This document shows, one piece after another, positions 42,016 to 50,581 of a DNA stretch of 58,883 nucleotides. Position 1 is the stretch's first letter. The number at the start of each line of letters is the position of its first letter. The DNA comes from Candidatus Pelagibacterales bacterium (lineage in GTDB: Bacteria; Pseudomonadota; Alphaproteobacteria; TMED109), in the NCBI GenBank assembly GCA_002720535.1, contig PBIU01000009.1, positions 1 through 58,883 on the forward strand. Direction: 5' to 3'. The notes beneath the pieces were generated by a model. The model did no database searches and had not been told where the DNA came from. It saw only the letters and a list, made by a program, of their open reading frames with translations. Made by a program: the position numbers and the translations under genes.

Positions 42016-42777
42016 GTGAGATTAGAAGGAAAAGTTGCATTTATTACAGGAGGTGGTGGAGGAATAGGACGAGCTACAGCAGAACGCTTTACTGAAGAAG
42101 GTGCAAAAGTCTGTATCGCTGAAATTGACTCAACTGTAGGTAAGAACGCGGCAGAATCAGCTAAATTAAAAGGGAAGAACGGAGGAGATGCATTTTTTAT
42201 TGAGACAAATGTAAGTGAAGAAGAAAGTGTAAAAAATGCAATAAATGAAACCATAAAACATTATGGTAAAATTGATATATTGCATAACAATGCCGGAGGC
42301 TCTACTTTACAAGATGGCCCTGTAACAGAAGCACCTCTTGAAGAATTTTGGAGATGTATTAATCTTGATTTATTAGGCACATTTCTTTGTTCTAAATATG
42401 TAATTCCTGAAATTATTAAGTCTGGAGGAGGCTCTGTAATTAATATGTCATCTAATGTAGCTTTGATGGCCTTACCTGGAAGAGATTGTTATACAGCTGT
42501 AAAAGGAGCAATTGCATCCATGACTAGGTCAATGGCAGTTGAATATGCTCCAAATAAAATTAGAGTTAATGCTATCGCTCCCTCAGTTACTTTATCAGAG
42601 CGTGTAAAAAAATTATTAGAAAATAGTCCAGAAATACAAACGATTTCTGATAAACATTTACTTGGTTTAGGAGAACCAATACATGTAGCAGATCTAGCCG
42701 TTTATTTAGCCTCAGATGAATCCAATATTACTACTGGGCAAGTTATTTCTGTTGATAGTGGAGTCACCATTAACTAA
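42016..42777 (+). CDS. SDR-family oxidoreductase (FabG-like)
   Basis: A 253-residue short-chain dehydrogenase starting at GTG 42016 with an aggga site. Canonical motifs: TGGGGGIGRATAERF, NNAGGST, NMSSNVAL for the serine and YTAVK for tyrosine and lysine. It heads an operon of three: the opine-dehydrogenase-like gene begins 23 nt later and the hydroxyacyl-CoA dehydrogenase overlaps that by 4 nt. Confidence 0.9.
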   Translation: MRLEGKVAFITGGGGGIGRATAERFTEEGAKVCIAEIDSTVGKNAAESAKLKGKNGGDAFFIETNVSEEESVKNAINETIKHYGKIDILHNNAGGSTLQDGPVTEAPLEEFWRCINLDLLGTFLCSKYVIPEIIKSGGGSVINMSSNVALMALPGRDCYTAVKGAIASMTRSMAVEYAPNKIRVNAIAPSVTLSERVKKLLENSPEIQTISDKHLLGLGEPIHVADLAVYLASDESNITTGQVISVDSGVTIN

Positions 42778-42800
42778 TTAATTTCAATAGTGAGGCATAT

Positions 42801-43871
42801 ATGAAAATAGCTATAATTGGTGGTGGTAATGGAGGATATGCAGCAGCAGCTGACCTTACAAATAACGGTCATGAAATATATTTTTGGCAAAGATCAAAAG
42901 ATTCTTCAAAAGCATTAATTAAAAATAAAAATAGTATTTTAATGCAAGACCAAAAAGGTAAAAATAGAATAAAAATACATAAAATTTGTAATACTATAAG
43001 TACTGCCGTAAAAAATTCTGAAGTTATTATAATTTTACTTCCTGCTTTCGCACAGAAAGATCTCGCTAAAAAAATTAAACCTCATATACAGAATAACCAA
43101 ATAATCTTTTTACCTCCTGGAAGTTTTGGTTCATGGATATTTATGAAAGAAATAAAAAACAAGACTATATCCTATGCAGAATCTGGAACACTTCCATACC
43201 TTACAAGAAAGAAGAATATTAATGCGGTTGCAATAATTACGAGAGCATCAAAACTTCCAACTGGCATATATTCTAATATGGATCATAAAAGAATTATCCA
43301 AAAGCTTAAAAATATATACCCATCTGTTGTTTATTGTGGCGATATATTATCTGGAGCACTTATGAATGCAGGTCCGATAATTCATCCTCCATTAATTATT
43401 TTTAATATAGGACCCTTAGAACATTTCAATAAATGGGATATTCATAATGAAGGTACGCAAGAAAGTATTCAGAAAGTTATGTTTAAACTAGATAATGAAA
43501 GAATACTTATTAGAAAAAAATTAGGGTATACATCTCCTCATTATCCAATCAAAGATCACTATATAAATAAAGGTGAAAAATGGATGTATGGTAATTTAGC
43601 CCATGACAAATTAGTTTCTTCAAAAGATTGGCGAGAAAAAATTAATATACATTCCCACAGATATGTCATTGAAGATATAAAAGAAGGATTAGCTTTTATT
43701 TACTCGTTAGCTGAACGATTAAATATTAAAGCACCTATTACTTCAAGCTTATTAGATATTACTTCTACTATTTTAGGAACTAATATTAAAAAAAATGGAA
43801 GAACATTAAATAACTTAGGAATTAACTATAGTTTAAATAAATTAAAAAAAATATTAAGTGATAAAAAATGA
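42801..43871 (+). CDS. NAD/NADP-dependent opine/octopine dehydrogenase-like protein
   Basis: A 356-residue two-domain dehydrogenase. The Rossmann domain starts IAIIGGGNGGYAAAADLTNNGHEI. The C-terminal domain has GPIIHPPLIIFNIGPLEH, whose histidine is the likely catalytic base, and LGYTSPHYPIKDHY, typical of the octopine/nopaline dehydrogenase C-domain. Such enzymes reductively join amino acids with 2-oxo acids or oxidise such conjugates. Relatives here may act on other substrates. The gene overlaps the next by 4 nt (ATGA). Confidence 0.82.
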   Translation: MKIAIIGGGNGGYAAAADLTNNGHEIYFWQRSKDSSKALIKNKNSILMQDQKGKNRIKIHKICNTISTAVKNSEVIIILLPAFAQKDLAKKIKPHIQNNQIIFLPPGSFGSWIFMKEIKNKTISYAESGTLPYLTRKKNINAVAIITRASKLPTGIYSNMDHKRIIQKLKNIYPSVVYCGDILSGALMNAGPIIHPPLIIFNIGPLEHFNKWDIHNEGTQESIQKVMFKLDNERILIRKKLGYTSPHYPIKDHYINKGEKWMYGNLAHDKLVSSKDWREKINIHSHRYVIEDIKEGLAFIYSLAERLNIKAPITSSLLDITSTILGTNIKKNGRTLNNLGINYSLNKLKKILSDKK

Positions 43872-44839
43872 ATATTATTATAATTGGTTGTGGAAGAATG
43901 GGACAAGGTATAGCTATTACATTCGCTTTAGCTGGTTATAAAATTCAATTAATAGACATAAAGAAACGATCTAATGATAATTTTACTAATTTATTAATAA
44001 AGATTAATGCAGAAATATCTAAAAACTTAAAAATATTAAATAAAATTAAATTAATAAATAAAAATAAAATAAAAAAAATAACTAGCAATATTGAAATAAT
44101 GCAATATTGGAGTAATGAGAATATAATTAACTCAGCAGATATTATATTTGAATGTGTACCAGAAAAACTTAAGATTAAAAAAAATGTATTTAAATTGTTA
44201 AGTGAAAATACAAACAAAAAAACTATTATTTCTTCCACTACTTCTACAATACTTAGTACAGACCTTGCTAAATACAACAGACATCCAGAACGATTTTTAA
44301 ATGCTCATTGGTTAAACCCTCCTTATTTAATGCCCTTAATAGAAATATCTCCATGTAAAGAAACTAGTAAAAGCAATATTAAAAAAATTTACAATTTATT
44401 TATAAAAATAGGGAAAGTACCAATTGAATGTAAACCGTCTCCAGGTTATATTGTTCCGAGAATACAATCCTTAGCGATGAATGAAGCAGCAAGAATATTA
44501 GAAGAAGGAGCAGCTAGCGCAGAAGATATAGATAAATCTGTTATTTATGGTTTTGGTCTCAGGTTTGCAATACTTGGATTGTTAGAATTTATAGATTGGG
44601 GAGGCATAGATACACTTGATAATGCAAGTAGTTATATGACTAAAACAATGAAGTCTCAAAGATTCTCTTCACCAAGTATTGTTAAAAAACATATTAAAAA
44701 TAATAATTTAGGATTATCTACACAAAGTGGTTTTATGGACTGGAAAAATATTGATGTTGAAAAATACCAAGAGGACAAATTAAAAAACTTTGTTAAAGTT
44801 ATAAAATTATTAAATATACAACCTAAAATTAAGATTTAA
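43868..44839 (+). CDS. 3-hydroxyacyl-CoA dehydrogenase family protein
   Basis: A 323-residue protein of the HADH family, N-terminal IIIIGCGRMGQGIAITFALAG for NAD binding, the ECVPEKLKIKKNVF segment, SSTTSTILST for the catalytic region and AHWLNPPYLMPLIEI with the catalytic histidine. The C-terminal domain has PGYIVPRIQSLAMNEAARILEEG. Some close relatives oxidise L-carnitine or L-gulonate instead of hydroxyacyl-CoA, so the substrate is open. Its start codon overlaps the upstream stop by 4 nt. Confidence 0.85.
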   Translation: MNIIIIGCGRMGQGIAITFALAGYKIQLIDIKKRSNDNFTNLLIKINAEISKNLKILNKIKLINKNKIKKITSNIEIMQYWSNENIINSADIIFECVPEKLKIKKNVFKLLSENTNKKTIISSTTSTILSTDLAKYNRHPERFLNAHWLNPPYLMPLIEISPCKETSKSNIKKIYNLFIKIGKVPIECKPSPGYIVPRIQSLAMNEAARILEEGAASAEDIDKSVIYGFGLRFAILGLLEFIDWGGIDTLDNASSYMTKTMKSQRFSSPSIVKKHIKNNNLGLSTQSGFMDWKNIDVEKYQEDKLKNFVKVIKLLNIQPKIKI

Positions 44840-45485
44840 TTTTCTCAAAAGTACCTATTACTGCCATATCTTTTTCTTTATTATTGGAATAAATAGCACT
44901 ACTTACCATTTTATTTATTTTTATTTTTTTTAACATTTCCAAATTATGGAGAAAACTTTCAAATCCTCTTTCTTTATAATGACCAGCATTAATACCTATA
45001 GTTAAAATTGCTCCATCTTCACAAATATATAATAAATCATTAATAATTTCTGGGCCCAAATGACCATGTGTAAAAGCACCTGCACTTATAATTCCAGAAT
45101 AATTCTTTGGAACATTTTTAATCGGCTTAGTCAGGTCAATTTCATAAAGATCTCTATAAATATTTTTATTTTTAGCCATATTAATCATATCTTTGGAAAT
45201 ATCAAAACCATCAATAATAAGACTTGAATCAATTTGTTTTAACTCATTTGCTACTAATCCCGTTCCACATCCAATATCACAAATAGGACCACTATTATCA
45301 TAATTTTTTATAAACTCTTCTGATACATATTTTGGATAGCTATATTTTAATCCAGCTGCAAATACCCTGTCATAATCTTTCGAAAAACCTTTATAATATA
45401 AAATATTATCTTCAGGAGTCTCTAAATCATAGGCACCTTTTAAAAGCTTAAGAGCTTTATTTTTAATATTATTTTCATCACTCAT
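44829..45485 (-). CDS. Class I SAM-dependent methyltransferase
   Basis: A 218-residue Rossmann-type methyltransferase with motif I PICDIGCGTGLVANEL, DGFDISKDMINMAK for motif II, and ISAGAFTHGHLGPE as motif IV. No partner genes indicate its substrate. Its 3' end overlaps the convergent hydroxyacyl-CoA dehydrogenase by 11 nt. It is followed on the same strand upstream by TauE with a 35-nt gap. Confidence 0.85.
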   Translation of the reverse strand: MSDENNIKNKALKLLKGAYDLETPEDNILYYKGFSKDYDRVFAAGLKYSYPKYVSEEFIKNYDNSGPICDIGCGTGLVANELKQIDSSLIIDGFDISKDMINMAKNKNIYRDLYEIDLTKPIKNVPKNYSGIISAGAFTHGHLGPEIINDLLYICEDGAILTIGINAGHYKERGFESFLHNLEMLKKIKINKMVSSAIYSNNKEKDMAVIGTFEKIKS

Positions 45486-45520
45486 AGTTTTTCCTAAAAA
45501 TTTATAAGTATGATGATAAT

Positions 45521-46324
45521 TTAAATTGTAAAATTAATCATAATTTCTTTTATAATAATAAATAAAGAAATTAAAATTAAAAAATATCCAAAAGTTTTTT
45601 TCAAGGCATTTCCACTAATATTTTTTGAATATTTAACGCCTATTAATATTCCAATACTTGTGCAAATTGTTATCATAATAATTAAATAATAATTTATTTG
45701 AACACCTGCCTGAACATCTCCAAAAAAGCCGATCATTGATTTTATAAAAATAATAAATAAAGAGGTTCCTACGGCAGTTTTCATATTTAAGCCAGAAAAA
45801 ATAACCAATGCAGGAACTATCAAGAACCCTCCTCCAGCTCCAATTATACCTGTAAAAAAACCTACAAAAGAGCCATTTAAAATAATTTTTGAATTAGCGT
45901 ATAATTTATTACTAGAAGTAGATGATTTTATTTCTTTTGAAAATAACATCAAATATGATGCAGAAAGCATTAATAATGAAAAAATAAGCATAATTAGAAA
46001 ATCTTTAGTAATAATTATTTGACCTAAATACAAACTTTCGGGAAATGCAGGAAGAAGATATCTTCTAGTTATATAAATTGTAATTACAGATGGAACTGCA
46101 AATATGGATAGTACAACTAAATTCATATGCTTATTCGTTATATACTTAATACTTCCTACTAATGCAGTAAAAGCAACTATTATTAGTGAATAGGCAGTGG
46201 CTAAGCTTGGATTAATATCCATAAAGTAAACTAATATAGGCAAGATTAAAATTGATCCACCAGCTCCTAGTGTACCTAAAACTACGCCCATTAATATTGA
46301 AAATATGTAACCCGCTATTATCAT
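45521..46324 (-). CDS. TauE/SafE-family sulfite exporter-like permease
   Basis: A 267-residue membrane protein with about eight helices in two repeats. Typical TauE segments are GTLGAGGSILILPILVY in repeat one and GFFTGIIGAGGGFLIVPALV in repeat two. The family exports sulfite or organosulfonates from the cytosol. In a window with two TauD dioxygenases it could export the sulfite they release; that link is inference. It lies upstream of the methyltransferase and is divergent from panE. Confidence 0.88.
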   Translation of the reverse strand: MIIAGYIFSILMGVVLGTLGAGGSILILPILVYFMDINPSLATAYSLIIVAFTALVGSIKYITNKHMNLVVLSIFAVPSVITIYITRRYLLPAFPESLYLGQIIITKDFLIMLIFSLLMLSASYLMLFSKEIKSSTSSNKLYANSKIILNGSFVGFFTGIIGAGGGFLIVPALVIFSGLNMKTAVGTSLFIIFIKSMIGFFGDVQAGVQINYYLIIMITICTSIGILIGVKYSKNISGNALKKTFGYFLILISLFIIIKEIMINFTI

Positions 46325-46429
46325 AACTTATTACCTATAATATTAGTAAATAAAAAAACAATATATATCTTTAAATATACTTCATTAAGGTATAAAATTT
46401 TAAATCAATTAATTTAATAAGGAAATAAT

Positions 46430-47353
46430 ATGAATATTGTAGTCATGGGAACAGGCGGAGTTGGTGGATATTTTGGAGCTAAACTTGCAAATGCTGGAAA
46501 TAATGTTTGCTTTATAGCTAGAGGTAAACATTTAGAAGCTATAAAAAATAATGGCCTTAAAATTATTAGTGAGACTGGTGATATACTTATTCATCCTGCA
46601 AATGCAACCGATAACCCTGAAGAATTAGAAATTGCTGATATAATACTTTTTTGTGTAAAAGCATATGATACAGAAGCATCCGCAAAACTAATAAAGCCAA
46701 TAGTAGGTCCAAAAACAGCTGTGATTCCTTTTCTAAATGGACTAGGGCATATAGAAATTATGAAAAATATATTAGGCAATAATAACGTTATTGGAGGTGT
46801 TGCAGCAATCAGTGCACTAATAGAAGAACCTGGAATTATTCGTCATAATTCGCCTATGCAAATGTTAAAATTTGGTGAATTTAGTAATGAGAAAACTGAA
46901 AGAGTAATTGCATTCCAGTCTGCCTGTGAAAAAGCAGGAATAAATAACGCCATACCAGATAATATTAATACAGATATGTGGCAAAAAATAGTAATGATAT
47001 GTACTTTAGCTGGAGCAAATTGTATTACAAGACTTCCTCTAGGGAAATGCCGCTCAAATCCAGCAACTAGAATATTAATGAAAAACCTAGCAGAAGAAGT
47101 TGTAGCTGTAGCCAAAGCAGAGAATATATCTCTACCAGATAATCAAGTAGAAATGACAATGAAGCAACTAGATTCATTACCAGAAGGAATGAAAGCATCA
47201 ACTCTTCCTGCCCTAGAAAAAGGAGAAAAACTGGAAGCATCAGCTTTAAATGGAGCCATAGATAAATTAGGTTCTAAACATAATATAAATACTAATATGC
47301 ATAAAGCTGTATATGCCGCATTAGCTCCTCATGAAAATGGAAGCCAAACTTAA
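46430..47353 (+). CDS. panE: 2-dehydropantoate 2-reductase (PanE/ApbA family)
   Basis: A 307-residue ketopantoate reductase. The NADPH motif is VMGTGGVGGYFGAKLANAG, followed by NGLGHIEIM and the C-terminal KIVMICTLAGANCITRLPLG, where the lysine in NTDMWQKIV is the likely catalytic residue. It makes pantoate for coenzyme A. ApbA-family paralogues of other function exist, so the symbol is likely but not certain. A hairpin with a short T-run follows. Confidence 0.82.
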   Translation: MNIVVMGTGGVGGYFGAKLANAGNNVCFIARGKHLEAIKNNGLKIISETGDILIHPANATDNPEELEIADIILFCVKAYDTEASAKLIKPIVGPKTAVIPFLNGLGHIEIMKNILGNNNVIGGVAAISALIEEPGIIRHNSPMQMLKFGEFSNEKTERVIAFQSACEKAGINNAIPDNINTDMWQKIVMICTLAGANCITRLPLGKCRSNPATRILMKNLAEEVVAVAKAENISLPDNQVEMTMKQLDSLPEGMKASTLPALEKGEKLEASALNGAIDKLGSKHNINTNMHKAVYAALAPHENGSQT

Positions 47354-47367
47354 TTTATATAATTAAT

Positions 47368-47402
47368 ATAAGCGAGAGATTATTATAAAGTCTCTCGCTT
47401 AT
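47368..47402 (+). terminator. Candidate intrinsic terminator of panE
   Basis: Perfect 12-bp inverted repeat, ataagcgagaga (47368-47379) with tctctcgcttat (47391-47402), 11-nt loop, followed by a short T stretch (aagtttta). The stem is strong but the U-tract is weak. Confidence 0.7.
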
Positions 47403-47436
47403 AAGTTTTAACTATTGTAAACTTAGAAGGAAGGTA

Positions 47437-47461
47437 TATTAAATACATATTGTATTTAATA
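47437..47461. promoter_or_regulatory. Candidate operator palindrome upstream of the tetR gene
   Basis: tattaaatac (47437-47446) and gtatttaata (47452-47461) are perfect 10-bp arms with a 5-nt spacer. A further half-site, attaaatac, lies at 47503-47511 and touches the -35 box. Palindromes of this size in front of a TetR gene are often its own operator. Binding is inferred from position only. Confidence 0.5.
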
Positions 47462-47497
47462 AATACTTGCAAGAAAAATTTTAGGTAAATATTTAAT

Positions 47498-47526
47498 TTG
47501 ACATTAAATACTATTCTATGTATTAC
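47498..47526 (+). promoter_or_regulatory. Candidate promoter of the tetR gene
   Basis: Perfect TTGACA at 47498-47503, 17-nt spacer, then TATTAC at 47521-47526, about 43 nt ahead of the ATG at 47569. The half-site attaaatac overlaps the -35 end, so repressor occupancy would interfere with this promoter. Confidence 0.5.
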
Positions 47527-47568
47527 CGAATTATAATAATGGTGTTATTTTTTAAAAAATAAATATTT

Positions 47569-48237
47569 ATGAATAAAAAATTAAAAAATCCAGTAGGTAG
47601 ACCAAAAACTCTAGATAGGGCTATTTTAATAGATATAGCCTTTAATGAGTATTGGTTAAACGGAATTAACAATGTATCTCTGTCCAAAATAGCAAACTTA
47701 GCTAAGGTCTCTAGACCAGGAATTTATAAAGAGTTTGGTGATGAAGATGGATTGAAATGCGAAGTTCTCAATAAATATACTGATATTCTTTTAACTGAAG
47801 TATTGCCTCAATATTATAAAGCTGAACATATTAAAACTATGTTTTACCATATTTATTCTACTGTAGGTTACCCTGTTGATATAAAATATTTTAGGGGTAT
47901 TTCTAAAACTAATAAGGTAAAAGTGCCTACTAAAGTACAAGGATGTTTATTTGAAAAATCTAAATTAGAAAAGCATAAACTTAATACTAAATCTAAAAAT
48001 GCATTAGAAGCGTTTGAAAAAAATAGGAAGAAAGCTTTTAAGAATTATTTTGAAAGAATGCAAAAAACTAACCAAATAGATTCTTCGCTAAAATTAGATG
48101 ATGTCTACAATTATTTTATCGCTCAACTTTCCTTAGCGCAATGTCTTCAAATTAATGGATCAAAAAAAGAAGATATCAAAAAAATTATAAATACAGCTTT
48201 TTCATTAATAGTAAAACCCAAATATATGCTTCATTAG
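47569..48237 (+). CDS. TetR-family transcriptional regulator
   Basis: A 222-residue regulator with an N-terminal helix-turn-helix: LIDIAFNEYWLNGINNVSLSK, then IANLAKVSRPGIYKEFGDEDGL, matching TetR/AcrR. The C-terminal ligand domain is helical and unassigned. It is followed by a TauD-type dioxygenase gene and an Nramp-like transporter on the same strand, which may be its targets. A palindromic site lies upstream. Confidence 0.85.
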   Translation: MNKKLKNPVGRPKTLDRAILIDIAFNEYWLNGINNVSLSKIANLAKVSRPGIYKEFGDEDGLKCEVLNKYTDILLTEVLPQYYKAEHIKTMFYHIYSTVGYPVDIKYFRGISKTNKVKVPTKVQGCLFEKSKLEKHKLNTKSKNALEAFEKNRKKAFKNYFERMQKTNQIDSSLKLDDVYNYFIAQLSLAQCLQINGSKKEDIKKIINTAFSLIVKPKYMLH

Positions 48238-48317
48238 TTGAATATATAATTCTGTTGCTAAATATAATTTTGTTTAATAACTTTATACTGATAACATAAT
48301 TTATGGAGAGTAAAATT

Positions 48318-49163
48318 ATGAATTTTGTAGTATCACCATTAAGTAAAGCTTTGGGAGCTGAAATAATTGGAGGTGACTATACTAGGCCTTTAAAAAGTGA
48401 GCAAAAAGAATACTTAAATAAATGTTTTTTAAAATATCATTTACTTTGTCTAAGAAGTAAAAAACTGTCATCAAAAGAATTATTTAATTTAGCAAATGTT
48501 TTTGGAACACCGTTTACCGAAGTAACAAGAAATCATTGGGATAAAGATGTTCCTGAGATTTCAATTTTAAAAAGTACCTATGAAAGTGAAAAAGATAAAC
48601 CTGAAAATCCTTTACTAAATAGAAGAAATGGCTGGCATACAGATCATTCATTTAAAATAAATCCACCGAAAGCTACAATATTACATGCACATGAAATACC
48701 TTCTGAAGGAGGCCATACTCGTTTTTGTAATACACATATGGCATACGAAGACTTACCAAACAATAAAAAAATAGTCTTAGATGGTTTAGAAGCTGTACAC
48801 TGTTACGATACTAAAAGAGCTCCTGCTAGGCCGGTTGCAAGATCTTTAGAAGAAATAAAAGACACTCCAGATGTTATCCACCCTCTTATCCGTACTCATG
48901 ATGAAACTAAAATAAAATCTATATATTTTAATGCTAATAGAACTGATAGAATAGTTGGATACGAAAGAAAAGAAAGCGACCAAATACTAGATGAAATAGA
49001 TAATCACATTACGCAAAATAAATATAGATATGATCATAAATGGAGTATAGGTGATATAATAATATGGGATAATAGATGCCTAATACATTCTGTAAACGTT
49101 GATTACCCTATTCAGGAACCAAGAATTCACCTTCGCACATTAATAAAGGGAAACAATAATTAA
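48318..49163 (+). CDS. TauD/TfdA-family dioxygenase (paralogue)
   Basis: A 281-residue Fe(II)/2-oxoglutarate dioxygenase. The ATG at 48318 is preferred because ggagag lies just upstream, inside a possible longer frame starting at 48303. Iron ligands are H107-x-D109 (GWHTDHSF) and H257 (CLIHSV); R269 or R273 is the 2-oxoglutarate arginine (PRIHLRT). It is clearly divergent from the family member at 230-1069. The transporter gene follows after 17 nt, so the pair is probably an uptake and oxidation unit controlled by the TetR protein. Confidence 0.87.
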   Translation: MNFVVSPLSKALGAEIIGGDYTRPLKSEQKEYLNKCFLKYHLLCLRSKKLSSKELFNLANVFGTPFTEVTRNHWDKDVPEISILKSTYESEKDKPENPLLNRRNGWHTDHSFKINPPKATILHAHEIPSEGGHTRFCNTHMAYEDLPNNKKIVLDGLEAVHCYDTKRAPARPVARSLEEIKDTPDVIHPLIRTHDETKIKSIYFNANRTDRIVGYERKESDQILDEIDNHITQNKYRYDHKWSIGDIIIWDNRCLIHSVNVDYPIQEPRIHLRTLIKGNNN

Positions 49164-49180
49164 AATATTATTTAAATACT

Positions 49181-50473
49181 ATGAATAATCCTCCTATTCC
49201 TAAAAATTTTTGGGAACATGTCAAATCAATGGGACCAGGAATAATAGTAGCATTAACTTGGCTAGGTGCTGGAGACTTGGTTGATTCAGCTGTAGCAGGT
49301 GGAAACTACGGATATACATTAATGTGGGCTATGGCTTTAGCTATTTTCATAAGATTTATATTTGTTTCTATCATAGCTAAATATCACTTATGCAATCAAC
49401 ATAGTGAAAGTCTAATTTCTGGCCTTAATAGATTACACCCCTACTTACCTTATATTATAATAGTAATTACTCTCTTATTTGGTCATTTTTATGGATCATA
49501 TATGGTTAAAGGAGTTGGAGAGTCTTCTCTAAAAATATTTGGTTTTGGTAATGCCTGGATGTGGTCGATATTTTGGGTTACTTTAGCTTCTATATTAATC
49601 TTTAAAGGTATTTTAAATAAAATAGAAATAATATTTTATATCTTTCTAATCCTATTAAGTACTTCCTTAATTGGAACCGCTATTTGGGTTGGGCCAGATC
49701 CATTAGAAATAACAAAGGGTACATTAGCTTTTGAACTTCCAGATAACAGTGGTTCATTTGGTACCCTTTTAGTTATAACTTCATTAATTGGAGCTGTTGG
49801 AGGGTCTATTTCAAATTTATTATACCCTTATTTTATACAACAAAAAGGTTGGAACAACTCGAAATATAGAAAAACACAATTATACGATCTAGCATTCGGA
49901 ACTATAATTTTAATAGTTATTAATTTATCAATATGGACTATAGGTGCTGAACTTTTATTTCCTAATAATATTAGTATTAATAATCTAGATGATTTAGCCT
50001 TGCTACTAACTATTTCTATAGGTAAGTTAGGAGAACCACTATTTTTTATTGGAGTATTTGCTGCTTTATATAGCTCAGTTATTGGTAATGCTGTGGGTTT
50101 TGGTTACTTAATTACAGATAGTATAAATGTAATAAAAATAAATGATACCGTAAAATCTAAACCATTAAATATATCTAATTCAAAAGTTTATCGCATTGTG
50201 GTTTTATGGTGCTTATTTTCCCCACTTATATGGAGCATTCCAAATATGCCGAGTTTTATTACATTAACTCTAGTTGCAAATGCAGCTGCTGTAATTGTAT
50301 TACCACTGCTTTGTGGTTCTCTATGGATAATCACCTCTTCAAATAAATTTATAGGAGAAAAATATAAAAATAAAATATTTGAACATTCTACGTTAATAAT
50401 ACTATTTATATTATCTATATGGGGGTCTTATCAAACTATATTTGTCATAAAAGATATTATTTTTAATTTTTAG
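49181..50473 (+). CDS. Nramp-family-like transporter lacking the metal-binding motif
   Basis: A 430-residue membrane protein with about eleven helices and the N-terminal pattern MGPGIIVALTWLGAGDLVDSAVAGGNYGYTLMW. In true Nramp transporters the first helix has DPGN and helix six has MPH, both binding the divalent metal. Here the first is GAGD and the second is AVGGSISN, so the metal ligands are missing. A relative with another substrate (magnesium or an organic molecule) is likely. It is placed behind the TauD gene and converges on a RidA remnant. Confidence 0.8.
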   Translation: MNNPPIPKNFWEHVKSMGPGIIVALTWLGAGDLVDSAVAGGNYGYTLMWAMALAIFIRFIFVSIIAKYHLCNQHSESLISGLNRLHPYLPYIIIVITLLFGHFYGSYMVKGVGESSLKIFGFGNAWMWSIFWVTLASILIFKGILNKIEIIFYIFLILLSTSLIGTAIWVGPDPLEITKGTLAFELPDNSGSFGTLLVITSLIGAVGGSISNLLYPYFIQQKGWNNSKYRKTQLYDLAFGTIILIVINLSIWTIGAELLFPNNISINNLDDLALLLTISIGKLGEPLFFIGVFAALYSSVIGNAVGFGYLITDSINVIKINDTVKSKPLNISNSKVYRIVVLWCLFSPLIWSIPNMPSFITLTLVANAAAVIVLPLLCGSLWIITSSNKFIGEKYKNKIFEHSTLIILFILSIWGSYQTIFVIKDIIFNF

Positions 50474-50546
50474 AAATAATTGCCGTAGCTTCTATCTCAA
50501 GCAATGCCTTATCTTCAATCAAATCATTAACTACTAACATAGACAT
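50463..50546 (-). pseudogene. RidA C-terminal fragment
   Basis: A 27-codon frame, MSMLVVNDLIEDKALLEIEA then TAIISKN and a stop, matches the conserved end of RidA/L-PSP deaminases (the LxEIEAxA motif). The N-terminal three quarters are absent and its stop lies inside the end of the transporter gene. It is a truncated pseudogene. A perfect 12-bp palindrome (50551-50577) sits at its broken edge. Confidence 0.5.
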
Positions 50547-50550
50547 ATAT

Positions 50551-50577
50551 TTCAAGCTTAAAATATTTAAGCTTGAA
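50551..50577. terminator. Palindromic hairpin between convergent genes
   Basis: ttcaagcttaaa (50551-50562) and tttaagcttgaa (50566-50577) form a perfect 12-bp inverted repeat with a 3-nt loop. Position between the plus-strand transporter and minus-strand monooxygenase suggests a bidirectional terminator, though no strong U-run follows on either strand. Confidence 0.45.
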
Positions 50578-50581
50578 TTAA

